Shown: one piece after another, positions 39,103 through 46,762 of the stretch
Layout: each line of letters opens with the position of its first letter
Position numbering within the stretch: position 1 is the first letter of the stretch
DNA from: JBBDXS01 sp964418365
Lineage (GTDB): Bacteria > Chloroflexota > Dehalococcoidia > DSTF01 > RBG-16-68-14
Direction: 5' to 3'
DNA: 64,000 nt
Assembly (NCBI GenBank): GCA_964418365.1
Contig: CAYQLM010000001.1
Coordinates: 1 to 64,000 of the forward strand
Made by a program: the position numbers and the translations under genes
Notes under the pieces: generated by a model
Databases searched by the model: none
What the model saw: only the letters and a program-made list of their open reading frames with translations
Told to the model about the DNA's origin: nothing

Positions 39103-39479
39103 CTTCTATTCGATTGTTGGGTGGGGCCAGGGGACGCCTGCCAGGCCCCGCCTCCTGAACGCGCGTCCCCTGGGCCCGTAGCCCGATCGCACCCGCCTAA
39201 GGCGGGAGGATCGCTCCAGGAATGGCGAACCATCCCGGCCAAGTGGCTCGCGCTGCGCGCCGGCCCCGGCCTCCTGCTGCCCGGCGGCGGTCATCGCCTT
39301 CAGGGCTTCCCGCCCTGAACTGGACGGTCTACCCGTCCGATAACTCTCTAGGGTGTCTGATCCGACGGCCACCCTTCGCGGACCGGCCGCGGCGTCGGGT
39401 CGGGCCGCATTGTGTCACAGGGTTGGCGATATGTCAAGCGCATCAGCACCCAACGCCTAAAACGGGAGCGCTTTCGGCG
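39103..39479. other. Structured gene-free region between divergent surface genes
   Basis: No gene is supported here. Strong hairpins occur in tandem: a near-perfect stem around GGGGACGC/GCGTCCCC (39131-39175), CCCGCC/GGCGGG nested in CGATC/GATCG (39184-39214), TTCAGGGC/GCCCTGAA (39298-39318) and GGACGG/CCGTCC (39321-39339). None matches an RNA class I know. The region may hold the promoter and leader of the VWA-FHA gene. Confidence 0.5.
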
Positions 39480-41561
39480 ATGTTACAGACTTCGACGATC
39501 CGTCATCGGACCTCCTGGCTACGCGCTGTTCTCGTCGCGCTCTTTGTGCTGGCGTTCACGATTGCCGGCTCACGCGATCTGCTCGCGCAGCAGCCGACGC
39601 CGCTGACCGTCAAGATCAACGGCTTTGCCGGCGGCGACTTGTCGCACGCGCAGGTAGTTGTCACGGTGCTGGACAACGCGGGGCATCCCCTCTCCGGCCT
39701 GACGAAGGACAGCTTTCACGCGCGGCTGAACGACGCTGACGCGATCACGATTGGGCTGAGCCAGGGCGTCGACAGCAGCGTGCCGCTTACCGTCGTGCTG
39801 GCGATCGACGTCAGCGCCGGTATGGCAGGCCCGGCTATGGAACAGGCGAAGACCGCGGCTGGCGGTTTCGTCGATGGACTGGGGCCGCAAGATAGCGTCG
39901 CTGTGTTCGCGTTCAACGACACGGCGAATCTCGTCCAGCCGTTCACGCAGGATCACGCCGCTGCGCACAACGCCATCGACTTCTTAGGCGCGACTGGTGG
40001 CTCGCAGCTGTACCAGGCGACGCTGCAGAGCATCCTGCAGGCGTCCGCCAGCGCCGACACCGGCCGTCGCGCTGTCGTGCTGCTCAGCGGCTCCACAGAC
40101 ACGAGCGCGGCGACACCGGACCAGGCGCTGTTCGCTGCGCAGGCGCTCGGCGTACCGATCTTCGACATCGCGGTCGGCACGAGTGTCGATAACGAGTATC
40201 TACGCAAGCTTGCCGACGTGAGCGGCGGCCAGTTCACGCAGGCATCCGGGCCGGAGGCGCTCGTACCGCTGTACCAGAACCTGGGCGAGCTGCTGCGCGA
40301 TCAGTATGTGCTGACGCTCGACGCCTCGGCCGTGCAGCTGGGCAAGTCGCAGCCGGCGACGCTATCGATCACGGCGACCGCGGGCGACAGCAGCGGCAGC
40401 GACCAGCGTGTCGTGTGCCCGCAGCGCCTCTGCGTCACGCTCGACAACATCGCGGCCGGCGACAAGGTGGACGCCGCGCGCATCGTGACCGCGAGTGTCG
40501 TCGCCACCGATCCGGTGACGTCGGTCACCTTCCTGGTCGATGGCCAGGTGGCGTCCACCGCCACGGCATCGCCGTACCAGTTCACGTTCGATCCGAAGCA
40601 GTACGGCAACGGAAAGCATCTCTTGGCTGCTGAAGTGGCATCGGGAAGCGCCACGGCGCGGACGGATGACGTGCAGATACAGTTGGGAGCGGCAAAGTCC
40701 GGCAGCAAGCTGATCGCCATGGGCGCCCTCGGTGCGCTCGGGCTGGTCGCGGTATTGCTCGTCTTGTTTGTCGTACTCCGTCGTCGTGGCCGGGGCGAGC
40801 GTCCTAAGCCTGTCGCGCCGTCCGACACGCCTAAAGTCGGCCCCATTTTGAAGGGCCGCGGACGGCTGCGCATACTCGAACCCGACGAGGCGCCGGCGGC
40901 GCCCGCCGCTGCAGCGCCCGCTGCGCTGGTGGGGCAGCTCCATGTCACGAGTGGCCCAATGGCGGGCCAGTCCTTCGCGATTGGTAGCACGCCTGTCAGC
41001 ATCGGGTCTGGCCATCGTTGCACGATCCGCCTCCCACGCGATCTCGATGAAGGCGGCGAAATCGCTCCCGAGTTCGCCCGCATCTGGGTGCGTAACGACC
41101 AGCTCATGGTGCACGAGCTGCGCCGGCTGACCGTCGCCGGTCCTGTGGGAGGCCGCTGGGAGATGCTGGAGAACGGTGACACCTTCTCCATCGGATCGTG
41201 CGCCTTCCGCTTCGAGCTCGGCACGGGCGACGACAAGACAGAGGAAACGAAGCCCGCGGAGCCGCCGCCCGACATCCTCCGCAGCAGGGAAGGCAGCGAT
41301 GCCTGGCCGGCCGCGTCTGCGACCTTCGCGGCACCGGCGCTACAGGCACCGGCGCAGCGCGCGCAAGAGCTTGCCGTAGAACCGCCGCCGGACATCTTCC
41401 GCAAGAGAGAACAGTCCGCTGCCGCGGCCTCATCCTCGGACACTCCGCCCTTGCCGACGCCGTTGCCCAGCGCTCAGAAGCAGGAGCTCGAGAACGGCCA
41501 GGGGAGGCAGGCGGAGGATTCGGGCCCCGATAGCCCCCCTCAGGCCGCCGCCGCCCCTTAG
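39480..41561 (+). CDS. Membrane-anchored VWA-FHA protein
   Basis: A 693-residue protein. A signal peptide (LRAVLVALFVLAFTIAGSRDLLAQQ) precedes a von Willebrand A domain (about 103-275), an Ig-like segment (about 300-400, TSVTFLVDGQVASTATASPYQFTFD), a transmembrane helix (about 412-436) with RRRGRG, and an intracellular FHA-type domain (about 484-580, SIGSGHRCTIRL) with a Pro/Ala/Glu-rich tail. The VWA metal site is degenerate: DVSAG instead of DxSxS, and LLSGSTDT where LLTDG is usual. It probably senses or holds an extracellular partner and recruits a phosphothreonine protein inside. The start at 39480 is the one that gives a signal peptide. Confidence 0.85.
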   Translation: MLQTSTIRHRTSWLRAVLVALFVLAFTIAGSRDLLAQQPTPLTVKINGFAGGDLSHAQVVVTVLDNAGHPLSGLTKDSFHARLNDADAITIGLSQGVDSSVPLTVVLAIDVSAGMAGPAMEQAKTAAGGFVDGLGPQDSVAVFAFNDTANLVQPFTQDHAAAHNAIDFLGATGGSQLYQATLQSILQASASADTGRRAVVLLSGSTDTSAATPDQALFAAQALGVPIFDIAVGTSVDNEYLRKLADVSGGQFTQASGPEALVPLYQNLGELLRDQYVLTLDASAVQLGKSQPATLSITATAGDSSGSDQRVVCPQRLCVTLDNIAAGDKVDAARIVTASVVATDPVTSVTFLVDGQVASTATASPYQFTFDPKQYGNGKHLLAAEVASGSATARTDDVQIQLGAAKSGSKLIAMGALGALGLVAVLLVLFVVLRRRGRGERPKPVAPSDTPKVGPILKGRGRLRILEPDEAPAAPAAAAPAALVGQLHVTSGPMAGQSFAIGSTPVSIGSGHRCTIRLPRDLDEGGEIAPEFARIWVRNDQLMVHELRRLTVAGPVGGRWEMLENGDTFSIGSCAFRFELGTGDDKTEETKPAEPPPDILRSREGSDAWPAASATFAAPALQAPAQRAQELAVEPPPDIFRKREQSAAAASSSDTPPLPTPLPSAQKQELENGQGRQAEDSGPDSPPQAAAAP

Positions 41562-41664
41562 GCCCCCACGTTCCGTCGCAAGCCAAGCCCTCTAGCGCCC
41601 AGGCGCTCCTGCCGAACCTTACCTGGGGACGATTTCGACTCACCCAATTGCGAACGACAAGCTT

Positions 41665-42264
41665 ATGGCACTTGCCACACCGAACATCGAAGAAGCCAGC
41701 CTCGTGCGCCGCGCCATTATGCGCGACCGCGAGGCGTTCGGCGAGCTGTACGACCGGCACGTCGTGCGCGTCTACCGGCACATCTACTACCTCGTCGGCA
41801 ACGCGGCCGAGGCGGAAGACCTCACGGCGCAGGCGTTCCTGCAAGCCTGGGAGGCGATCGACCGCTATCAGATGCGTGGTGCGCCCTTCGTTTCGTGGCT
41901 GCTGCGCATCGCGCACAACCTGGCCGTGAGCCACCTGCGGTCACGCAAGGACCGCTCGGAGCTGCCGGACACGCTGGTGGACCACAGCCGCCTGGGCAAT
42001 CCGGAGGAAATGGTCCAGCAGACCGCGGAAGGTGAGCGCGTTCGCGCTGCGATTCTGCGCCTGCGCGAAGAGCAGCGTCAGGTGATCATGCTGCGCTTTG
42101 TCGAGGACCTCGAGTACCCGGAAGTGGCGGAGATCGTCGGGAAGAGCGTCGCGGCCGTACGCGTCATCCAGCACCGCGCGCTCAACGCGCTGCGAAAGCA
42201 GATCGGAAACGAGCCCACGCCGGTGCGCCACCGCAGAGCGACTCGTTTCTCAGCCTCCGGTTAG
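41665..42264 (+). CDS. ECF-type RNA polymerase sigma factor
   Basis: A 199-residue sigma70 family, ECF-like regulator. Region 2 is AFGELYDRHVVRVYRHIYYLVGNAAEAEDLTAQAFLQAWEAIDRY near residues 24-68; region 4 is LREEQRQVIMLRFVEDLEYPEVAEIVGKSVAAVRVIQHRALNALRKQ near 130-176. No anti-sigma gene follows; the next gene is convergent, 2 bases away. It is 100 bases after the VWA-FHA gene on the same strand, so the two may be linked by regulation. Its targets are unknown. Confidence 0.9.
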   Translation: MALATPNIEEASLVRRAIMRDREAFGELYDRHVVRVYRHIYYLVGNAAEAEDLTAQAFLQAWEAIDRYQMRGAPFVSWLLRIAHNLAVSHLRSRKDRSELPDTLVDHSRLGNPEEMVQQTAEGERVRAAILRLREEQRQVIMLRFVEDLEYPEVAEIVGKSVAAVRVIQHRALNALRKQIGNEPTPVRHRRATRFSASG

Positions 42265-42265
42265 T

Positions 42266-43519
42266 CTACGCGGCGTACGCCTGCTGCGGCGCCTTCTCCG
42301 TTTCGCTCGACGTCGCGATGCTCTCCTGCGCTGGCCAACGGAACGACACGCAGAGATAGCCCGCGAGCACGAAGAAGCCCGTCAGCGATAGCCCCTGGAT
42401 CGCGATCACGGGCAGGACGAACAGCAGCGTAAACGATAGGAGCAGCGCGTTCGTCGCGCGCCGCGTCGCTTCGACGCTCGAGTTCGCCGTAAGGTACGCG
42501 CGCAGCGCAAGCGTCGCGGGTAACAGCATGAGCACCAGGCTCTGCGTGTGTACGTGTGGCGAAGCGATCAGCGGCAGCAGCACCGCGATGCTGTAGTCGC
42601 GTTCGAGCGAGCCGCTGGCCCGCCAGCGCGCCACCGCGACCGCGATCGCGCCCGCCGCGATGATCGCGGAGCCCGGCGCCCAGTAGACTAGCCTGTCGCT
42701 GTTCGTCGCGCTGACGATGAAGCCCCGCCAGTTGGCCATGAACTGCGCATTCACCGTCAGCCGTCCGCCTGAGCCGTACGTGGCCAACTCCTTCACGTTG
42801 TCGAACAGCGTCGATGGGGCGGTCAGCAAGGCCGGGACGATCAGGAGCGCTAGGCCGGCACACGCCAGCGTTCCCAGCGTCCGCCAATCACGTCGCAGTA
42901 GTAACAGGAGTACGACGCCGATCAAGAAGTGCGGCTTTATGAGCACGAGGCACAGGGTCAGGCCGGCGAGCACGCGTCGATCTGCGCGCAGGAGCAGGTA
43001 GCCGCCCAGCAGGCCAGCCAGCGCGACAAGATCGACCTGGCCGAAAACGATCGTCGCGAGCGAGGGCATGGCGAAGGCGGCGCAGGCGAGAAACAGCCAG
43101 CGCACACGCCCGGGAAGGTCTTTGAGCTCCTCGCCGAGCAGCCGGAGCAGGCCGCCTAGCAGGCAGGCCATCAGTGACATGTAGAGGGAGAACGCGGCCG
43201 TGAAAGGCAACCGCGATAGCGGCGCGAAGAGCCAGGCGGCGAAGACGGGCAGGGGGTAGCCGATCGCCTCGTCGAAGCCGCCCGGGTACAGGTGGCGCTG
43301 GGTCGCTTCGATGGCCGCGGGATCGTAGAGGTGGGCGCCATGGCCCGTTCGAACGAGGAATCCCGCGGCGTAGAACGACAGGAAATCGCCGGTGGCGCCG
43401 TAGGCGTTCGTCGCGATGTGCTGGAGGACCGTCCCGAAGATGGCGATACTGCCGGCGGCGGCGATCGCGGCCGCCGCGGAGAGCGCCACCGTCAGGGCCG
43501 AGAACTCTCGGAGCTTCAC
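42266..43519 (-). CDS. Membrane glycosyltransferase, GT87/DUF2029-like
   Basis: A 417-residue polytopic protein with about 10-12 hydrophobic segments. The first loop contains TGDFLSFYAAGFLVRTGHGAHLYDPAAI near residue 42; DFxSFYAAG and the LYDP motif are characteristic of polyprenol-phosphate-mannose-dependent GT87 enzymes. GYPLPVFAAWLFAPLSRLPF and LIKPHFLIGVVLLLLLRRDWR also fit. Such enzymes add mannose or arabinose to lipids or surface glycans on the outer face. The gene is on the opposite strand to the sigma factor and pilins; the sugar donor genes at 11.8-13.6 kb could supply it. Confidence 0.8.
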   Translation of the reverse strand: MKLREFSALTVALSAAAAIAAAGSIAIFGTVLQHIATNAYGATGDFLSFYAAGFLVRTGHGAHLYDPAAIEATQRHLYPGGFDEAIGYPLPVFAAWLFAPLSRLPFTAAFSLYMSLMACLLGGLLRLLGEELKDLPGRVRWLFLACAAFAMPSLATIVFGQVDLVALAGLLGGYLLLRADRRVLAGLTLCLVLIKPHFLIGVVLLLLLRRDWRTLGTLACAGLALLIVPALLTAPSTLFDNVKELATYGSGGRLTVNAQFMANWRGFIVSATNSDRLVYWAPGSAIIAAGAIAVAVARWRASGSLERDYSIAVLLPLIASPHVHTQSLVLMLLPATLALRAYLTANSSVEATRRATNALLLSFTLLFVLPVIAIQGLSLTGFFVLAGYLCVSFRWPAQESIATSSETEKAPQQAYAA

Positions 43520-43736
43520 CTCCCTAGCATCGACTCACCTTCATCTTACGGGCAGTCTGCGAAGCCCCTATCGGCCGGAGTTCGAGTCTGGAGCCGCATG
43601 TCTTTCGACCCCTTCAGATGGGCTAGGGGTTTACCGATGATGTCATCAGGGAACACACGTAAGGGAATGCCCGGCGAACATGGCGCTCCTAGAGCGGCCC
43701 GCGTCGGAGTCTGGAGAAGGGAAAGGAGGACAACGA

Positions 43737-43952
43737 ATGCAACTGCTCAACGAAGCGCTGCTGCGTATCCTCACCGGTTGGCACGGGCTTCAGGCTCGGG
43801 CGCAGGATGAGGAAGGGCAGACCCTGGCGGAGTACGGCCTGATTATGGCCGTCATCGCCGTGGCGGTCGTGGTTCTTGCGGTGACCGTGTTCCGCAACGC
43901 GATCGTGGGTGCCTTCAACGGCGCCGTCGACTGTCTAGACGGAAGCTGCTAA
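43737..43952 (+). CDS. flp: Flp/Fap-type pilin (copy 1)
   Basis: A 71-residue type IVc prepilin. The cleavage site is after Gly in DEEGQTLAEYGLI, giving mature QTLAEY with the required Glu5-Tyr6, followed by one long hydrophobic helix (IMAVIAVAVVVLAVTVF). The mature C-terminus ends VDCLDGSC, two cysteines that could form a small disulfide loop. An excellent Shine-Dalgarno AAAGGAGG precedes the ATG by 8 bases. A strong terminator follows. It is nearly identical to copy 2, differing at two residues in the leader region. Confidence 0.93.
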   Translation: MQLLNEALLRILTGWHGLQARAQDEEGQTLAEYGLIMAVIAVAVVVLAVTVFRNAIVGAFNGAVDCLDGSC

Positions 43953-43968
43953 CCAGCAGCGGATTAGT

Positions 43969-44004
43969 GAAGAAGGGCCCCGCTCTGCAGCGGGGCCCTT
44001 CTTC
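43969..44004 (+). terminator. Intrinsic terminator after pilin copy 1
   Basis: GAAGAAGGGCCCCGCT, loop CTGC and AGCGGGGCCCTTCTTC form a 16-bp stem, then TTCTTCTGG. It separates pilin copy 1 from copy 2, so the major pilin can be made in excess from a short transcript. Confidence 0.92.
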
Positions 44005-44235
44005 TTCTGGCAAGCTGCTGTTCCGAAATATGGATGTCAATTTCCACATTCCATGTTCGTGAAAGATGTCGCAAGCCGATACTAGCACTAGGAGTAGACA
44101 TGTAGCCTTCGGCGGTAAGCACAAGGATGGTGCGTAACGGTTCGCCACCGAAGACTGTTCCAACTATTGGACGCCCGGCGATAAGACGGAGATTCCTCCG
44201 CCCGTCGGAGCCTGTGAAGGAGGGAGGGCAAACAT

Positions 44236-44451
44236 ATGCAACTGCTGAATGAAGCCCTGCTCCGCATCCTCACTGGGTGGCACGGGCTCCAGGCTCGGGC
44301 CGAGGACGAGGATGGGCAGACGCTGGCAGAGTACGGCCTCATTATGGCCGTCATCGCCGTGGCGGTTGTCGTCCTGGCCGTGACCGTGTTCCGCAACGCG
44401 ATCGTAGGGGCCTTCAACGGCGCCGTCGACTGTCTAGACGGAAGCTGCTAA
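44236..44451 (+). CDS. flp: Flp/Fap-type pilin (copy 2)
   Basis: A 71-residue prepilin differing from copy 1 only at Q24E and E26D (EDED for QDEE). The same Gly-QTLAEY cleavage site, membrane helix and VDCLDGSC end are present. The last 60 bases of the two genes are almost identical, while third-codon changes are seen in the first half, so this is a duplication with ongoing exchange or selection. A Shine-Dalgarno GAAGGAGGG lies about 12 bases before the ATG. The 283 bases between copies hold its own leader and probably a promoter. Confidence 0.93.
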   Translation: MQLLNEALLRILTGWHGLQARAEDEDGQTLAEYGLIMAVIAVAVVVLAVTVFRNAIVGAFNGAVDCLDGSC

Positions 44452-44482
44452 GCGCAGCCATCCCGCGAACATGCGACCGCGC

Positions 44483-44509
44483 GGAGGGGGTCCCCTTCGG
44501 GACCCCTCC
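44483..44509 (+). terminator. Hairpin after pilin copy 2 (terminator or attenuator)
   Basis: GGAGGGG(G)TCCC, loop CTTC and GGGACCCCTCC form an 11-bp GC stem in the pilin-cpaB spacer. No T-run follows, so it may only partly stop transcription or stabilise the pilin mRNA 3' end. Confidence 0.55.
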
Positions 44510-44659
44510 GGCGGCAACGCCAGGAGACTCGTCCTCGGCTGGGGCGGGCCTTATAAAGCCCGACTCGAATCCGACCGATACATCTCATAGGCCTGCATAA
44601 GGCCGAAGGCTCTATCTCATTCGATAGGCCGAGTATTCCACTGGTAGCGAGGGAAGCGC

Positions 44660-45499
44660 ATGGCTCAGACAATCACGACCGCTGCAGTTAGTCGAGTAAA
44701 CCGCCGGTTTCTGCTCCTGGCCATCGTACTGGCCATCTTGAGTGCGGTGCTGGTCTACGCCCAGCTCTCTCACTCGGGCTCCAATAGCAGCAGCAGCTCG
44801 GGCGGCGGCGATGTGTCCGTTGTCGTGGCGAAGGCCGCGGTTCCGGCCGGGACACGGATCACGGCAGACATGGTCGAAATTCGCTCGTTCGGCCAGAATG
44901 ACGTGGGCTTTCAGGCCCTGACCGCAAGCGAGCAGGCTGTCGGACAGGTCGCGCGCTATCCGATCGCCGCGGGCGAGCAAGTGCTGTCGTCGAAGCTCGT
45001 CGACACAACGGTCTCGTCCAGCAGCAACCTCGCCTTCGTCCTCCAAAACGGCATGCGCGGCGTCGCGATGCACGTCGACCCCGTGACGGCCGCCGGCGGG
45101 CTCGTGTTGCCGGGCGATCACGTGGATGTGCTGTGGATCCCGTTCAAGGCCGCGCCCGTATACATCATGCTCTCGGACGTCGAAGTGACCGCGGTAAGCC
45201 AAACCGTTGTCGATGTGGCGCCCGCGGCTCCTGGTCTGCAAAAGGACCCGAACGCACCGCAGACGGGCAATCGTACGCGCATCTCGGAAGGCAACCCTGA
45301 CCCGGCGGCGGACACTGTGACGTTCATGGTGTCGCCGGAACAAGCAATGTCGCTGATCTGCGGCACGAGCATTGCGCAGGCGTATGGCGGGACCATCAGC
45401 CTGTCAGTGCGGAGCTTCGGCGACACGGCCCCGCTGGCGGTCAATGCGCCGCCTTGTCCGCCGACGGAGCTGATGCGACAGCTGGGGATCATTCAGTAG
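44660..45499 (+). CDS. cpaB: Flp pilus assembly protein CpaB (RcpC-like)
   Basis: A 279-residue protein with an N-terminal membrane segment (RRFLLLAIVLAILSAVLVYAQL), a Ser-rich linker and a SAF domain (VSVVVAKAAVPAGTRITADMVEIR, then PIAAGEQVLSSKLV). The RcpC/CpaB core GMRGVAMHVDPVTAAGGLVLPGDHVDVLW near residue 133 is clear. It acts outside the membrane in Tad pilus assembly. In diderms it works with the secretin CpaC/RcpA, which is absent here. Confidence 0.9.
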   Translation: MAQTITTAAVSRVNRRFLLLAIVLAILSAVLVYAQLSHSGSNSSSSSGGGDVSVVVAKAAVPAGTRITADMVEIRSFGQNDVGFQALTASEQAVGQVARYPIAAGEQVLSSKLVDTTVSSSSNLAFVLQNGMRGVAMHVDPVTAAGGLVLPGDHVDVLWIPFKAAPVYIMLSDVEVTAVSQTVVDVAPAAPGLQKDPNAPQTGNRTRISEGNPDPAADTVTFMVSPEQAMSLICGTSIAQAYGGTISLSVRSFGDTAPLAVNAPPCPPTELMRQLGIIQ

Positions 45500-45538
45500 C
45501 GCGTAGCAACACGCGAAGACGCGGAGAGGCAGGAGACC

Positions 45539-46732
45539 GTGCCACGCGACCCTGAAATCATCATTGTCGACCCCGACCTCGATACTCGGGCCGACCTGAA
45601 GCATATGCTCGGGCTCGCGAAGCTGGCGGTCGTGGGCGAGGCGGACTACGGCATCGAGGCTGCCACCGTCTCCCAGGAGCACCCGCCGGACGTCTTCCTC
45701 ATCAGCATGGAGGAGCCGGCCGCCCGCGCGATCCAGACAGTGGAGATGCTCGGCTCGGTGGCGCCGCGCGCGGCGATCATTGTCTACTCCTCGTTGACGG
45801 ATGCGGCGTCGGTCCGCCGCGCGATGGTGGCCGGGGCGCGTGACTATTTGATCAAGCCTCTCCGTCCCGAAGACGTCAGCCGCGCCGTTTACGGCATCCT
45901 CGAGCAGGAGGAGCGCCGCCGGCTTCAAACGGAAGGCGACCACAGCGAGGCGGTCGCGCACGGCACCGTGGTTACCATCTTCGGTGCGAAGGGTGGCATT
46001 GGAAAGACCACCATCGCGACCAACCTCTCGGCCGCGCTCGTGAACACGACGCAGTCGAACGTGGCGCTGGTCGACATGGACACACGCTTCGGCGACGTCG
46101 CCATCATGATGGACATCGCCGTGGAACATAGTATCGCCGACCTGGGCCGGCGAATCGACTCTCTGGACCGCGAGTCGATCAAGGACAGCCTCGCGCGGCA
46201 CCACACCGGCGTTTCGATCCTGCCGGCGCCGCTGCACCCGACGGAGTGGCGTGACCTGACGCCGCAGCACATCGAGCGGATCGTCGACTTGCTGGCCCAG
46301 GGCTATGACTGGGTCGTCATCGACACGCCCGGGACGTTCAACGAGATCATCGCCGCGACGCTGGAGATCGGCGACATCATCCTGCTGGTCACCAGCATGG
46401 ACATCGCCAGCATCAAGGACACGGCTCTGGCGCTAGAGATGCTGCGAGCAGCCGATGTATCAGAAGACAAAGTGAAGCTGGTCATCAACCACTCCACATC
46501 GGCGAACAGCCTGCGTGAGGAGGATGTGGAGCGGGTGCTGGAGTACAAAGTGACCTGGCGCATTCCGCACGATTACAACGTGGCAAGCGCGAACCAGCTC
46601 GGCATTCCTATCGTAACGGCGAAGCCGTACGCTCGTGTGTCGCGCGCCATTGTGGATATGGCCTATGACCTTACGGGCGTTTCCAGAGAGCGAAAGGGCT
46701 TCCTGGAGCGGTTCCTGGGCCGGGCCTCGTAA
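45539..46732 (+). CDS. cpaE: Pilus assembly ATPase CpaE/TadZ with pseudo-receiver domain
   Basis: A 397-residue protein starting at GTG (Shine-Dalgarno AGGAG 4 bases upstream). Residues 1-130 form a receiver-like domain, but the phospho-acceptor position reads PDVFLISME, with Ser instead of Asp; IKPL near residue 105 is kept. The MinD/ParA-like ATPase follows: deviant Walker A GAKGGIGKTTIATNLS at about 147-162, VDMDTRFGDVA, and VVIDTPGTFNEI. TadZ/CpaE places the Tad machine at the right cell site. It lies between cpaB and cpaF, as in other Tad clusters. Confidence 0.92.
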   Translation: MPRDPEIIIVDPDLDTRADLKHMLGLAKLAVVGEADYGIEAATVSQEHPPDVFLISMEEPAARAIQTVEMLGSVAPRAAIIVYSSLTDAASVRRAMVAGARDYLIKPLRPEDVSRAVYGILEQEERRRLQTEGDHSEAVAHGTVVTIFGAKGGIGKTTIATNLSAALVNTTQSNVALVDMDTRFGDVAIMMDIAVEHSIADLGRRIDSLDRESIKDSLARHHTGVSILPAPLHPTEWRDLTPQHIERIVDLLAQGYDWVVIDTPGTFNEIIAATLEIGDIILLVTSMDIASIKDTALALEMLRAADVSEDKVKLVINHSTSANSLREEDVERVLEYKVTWRIPHDYNVASANQLGIPIVTAKPYARVSRAIVDMAYDLTGVSRERKGFLERFLGRAS

Positions 46733-46762
46733 CACAACTCAGGGAAAGAAGGTTAGCGAGAG

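Noticed and set aside
44020..44130. Riboswitch in the leader of pilin copy 2 (GCAAGCC, TAGCC segments)
   Set aside because: The order and spacing of GEMM landmarks are not met and no P1 pairing was found.
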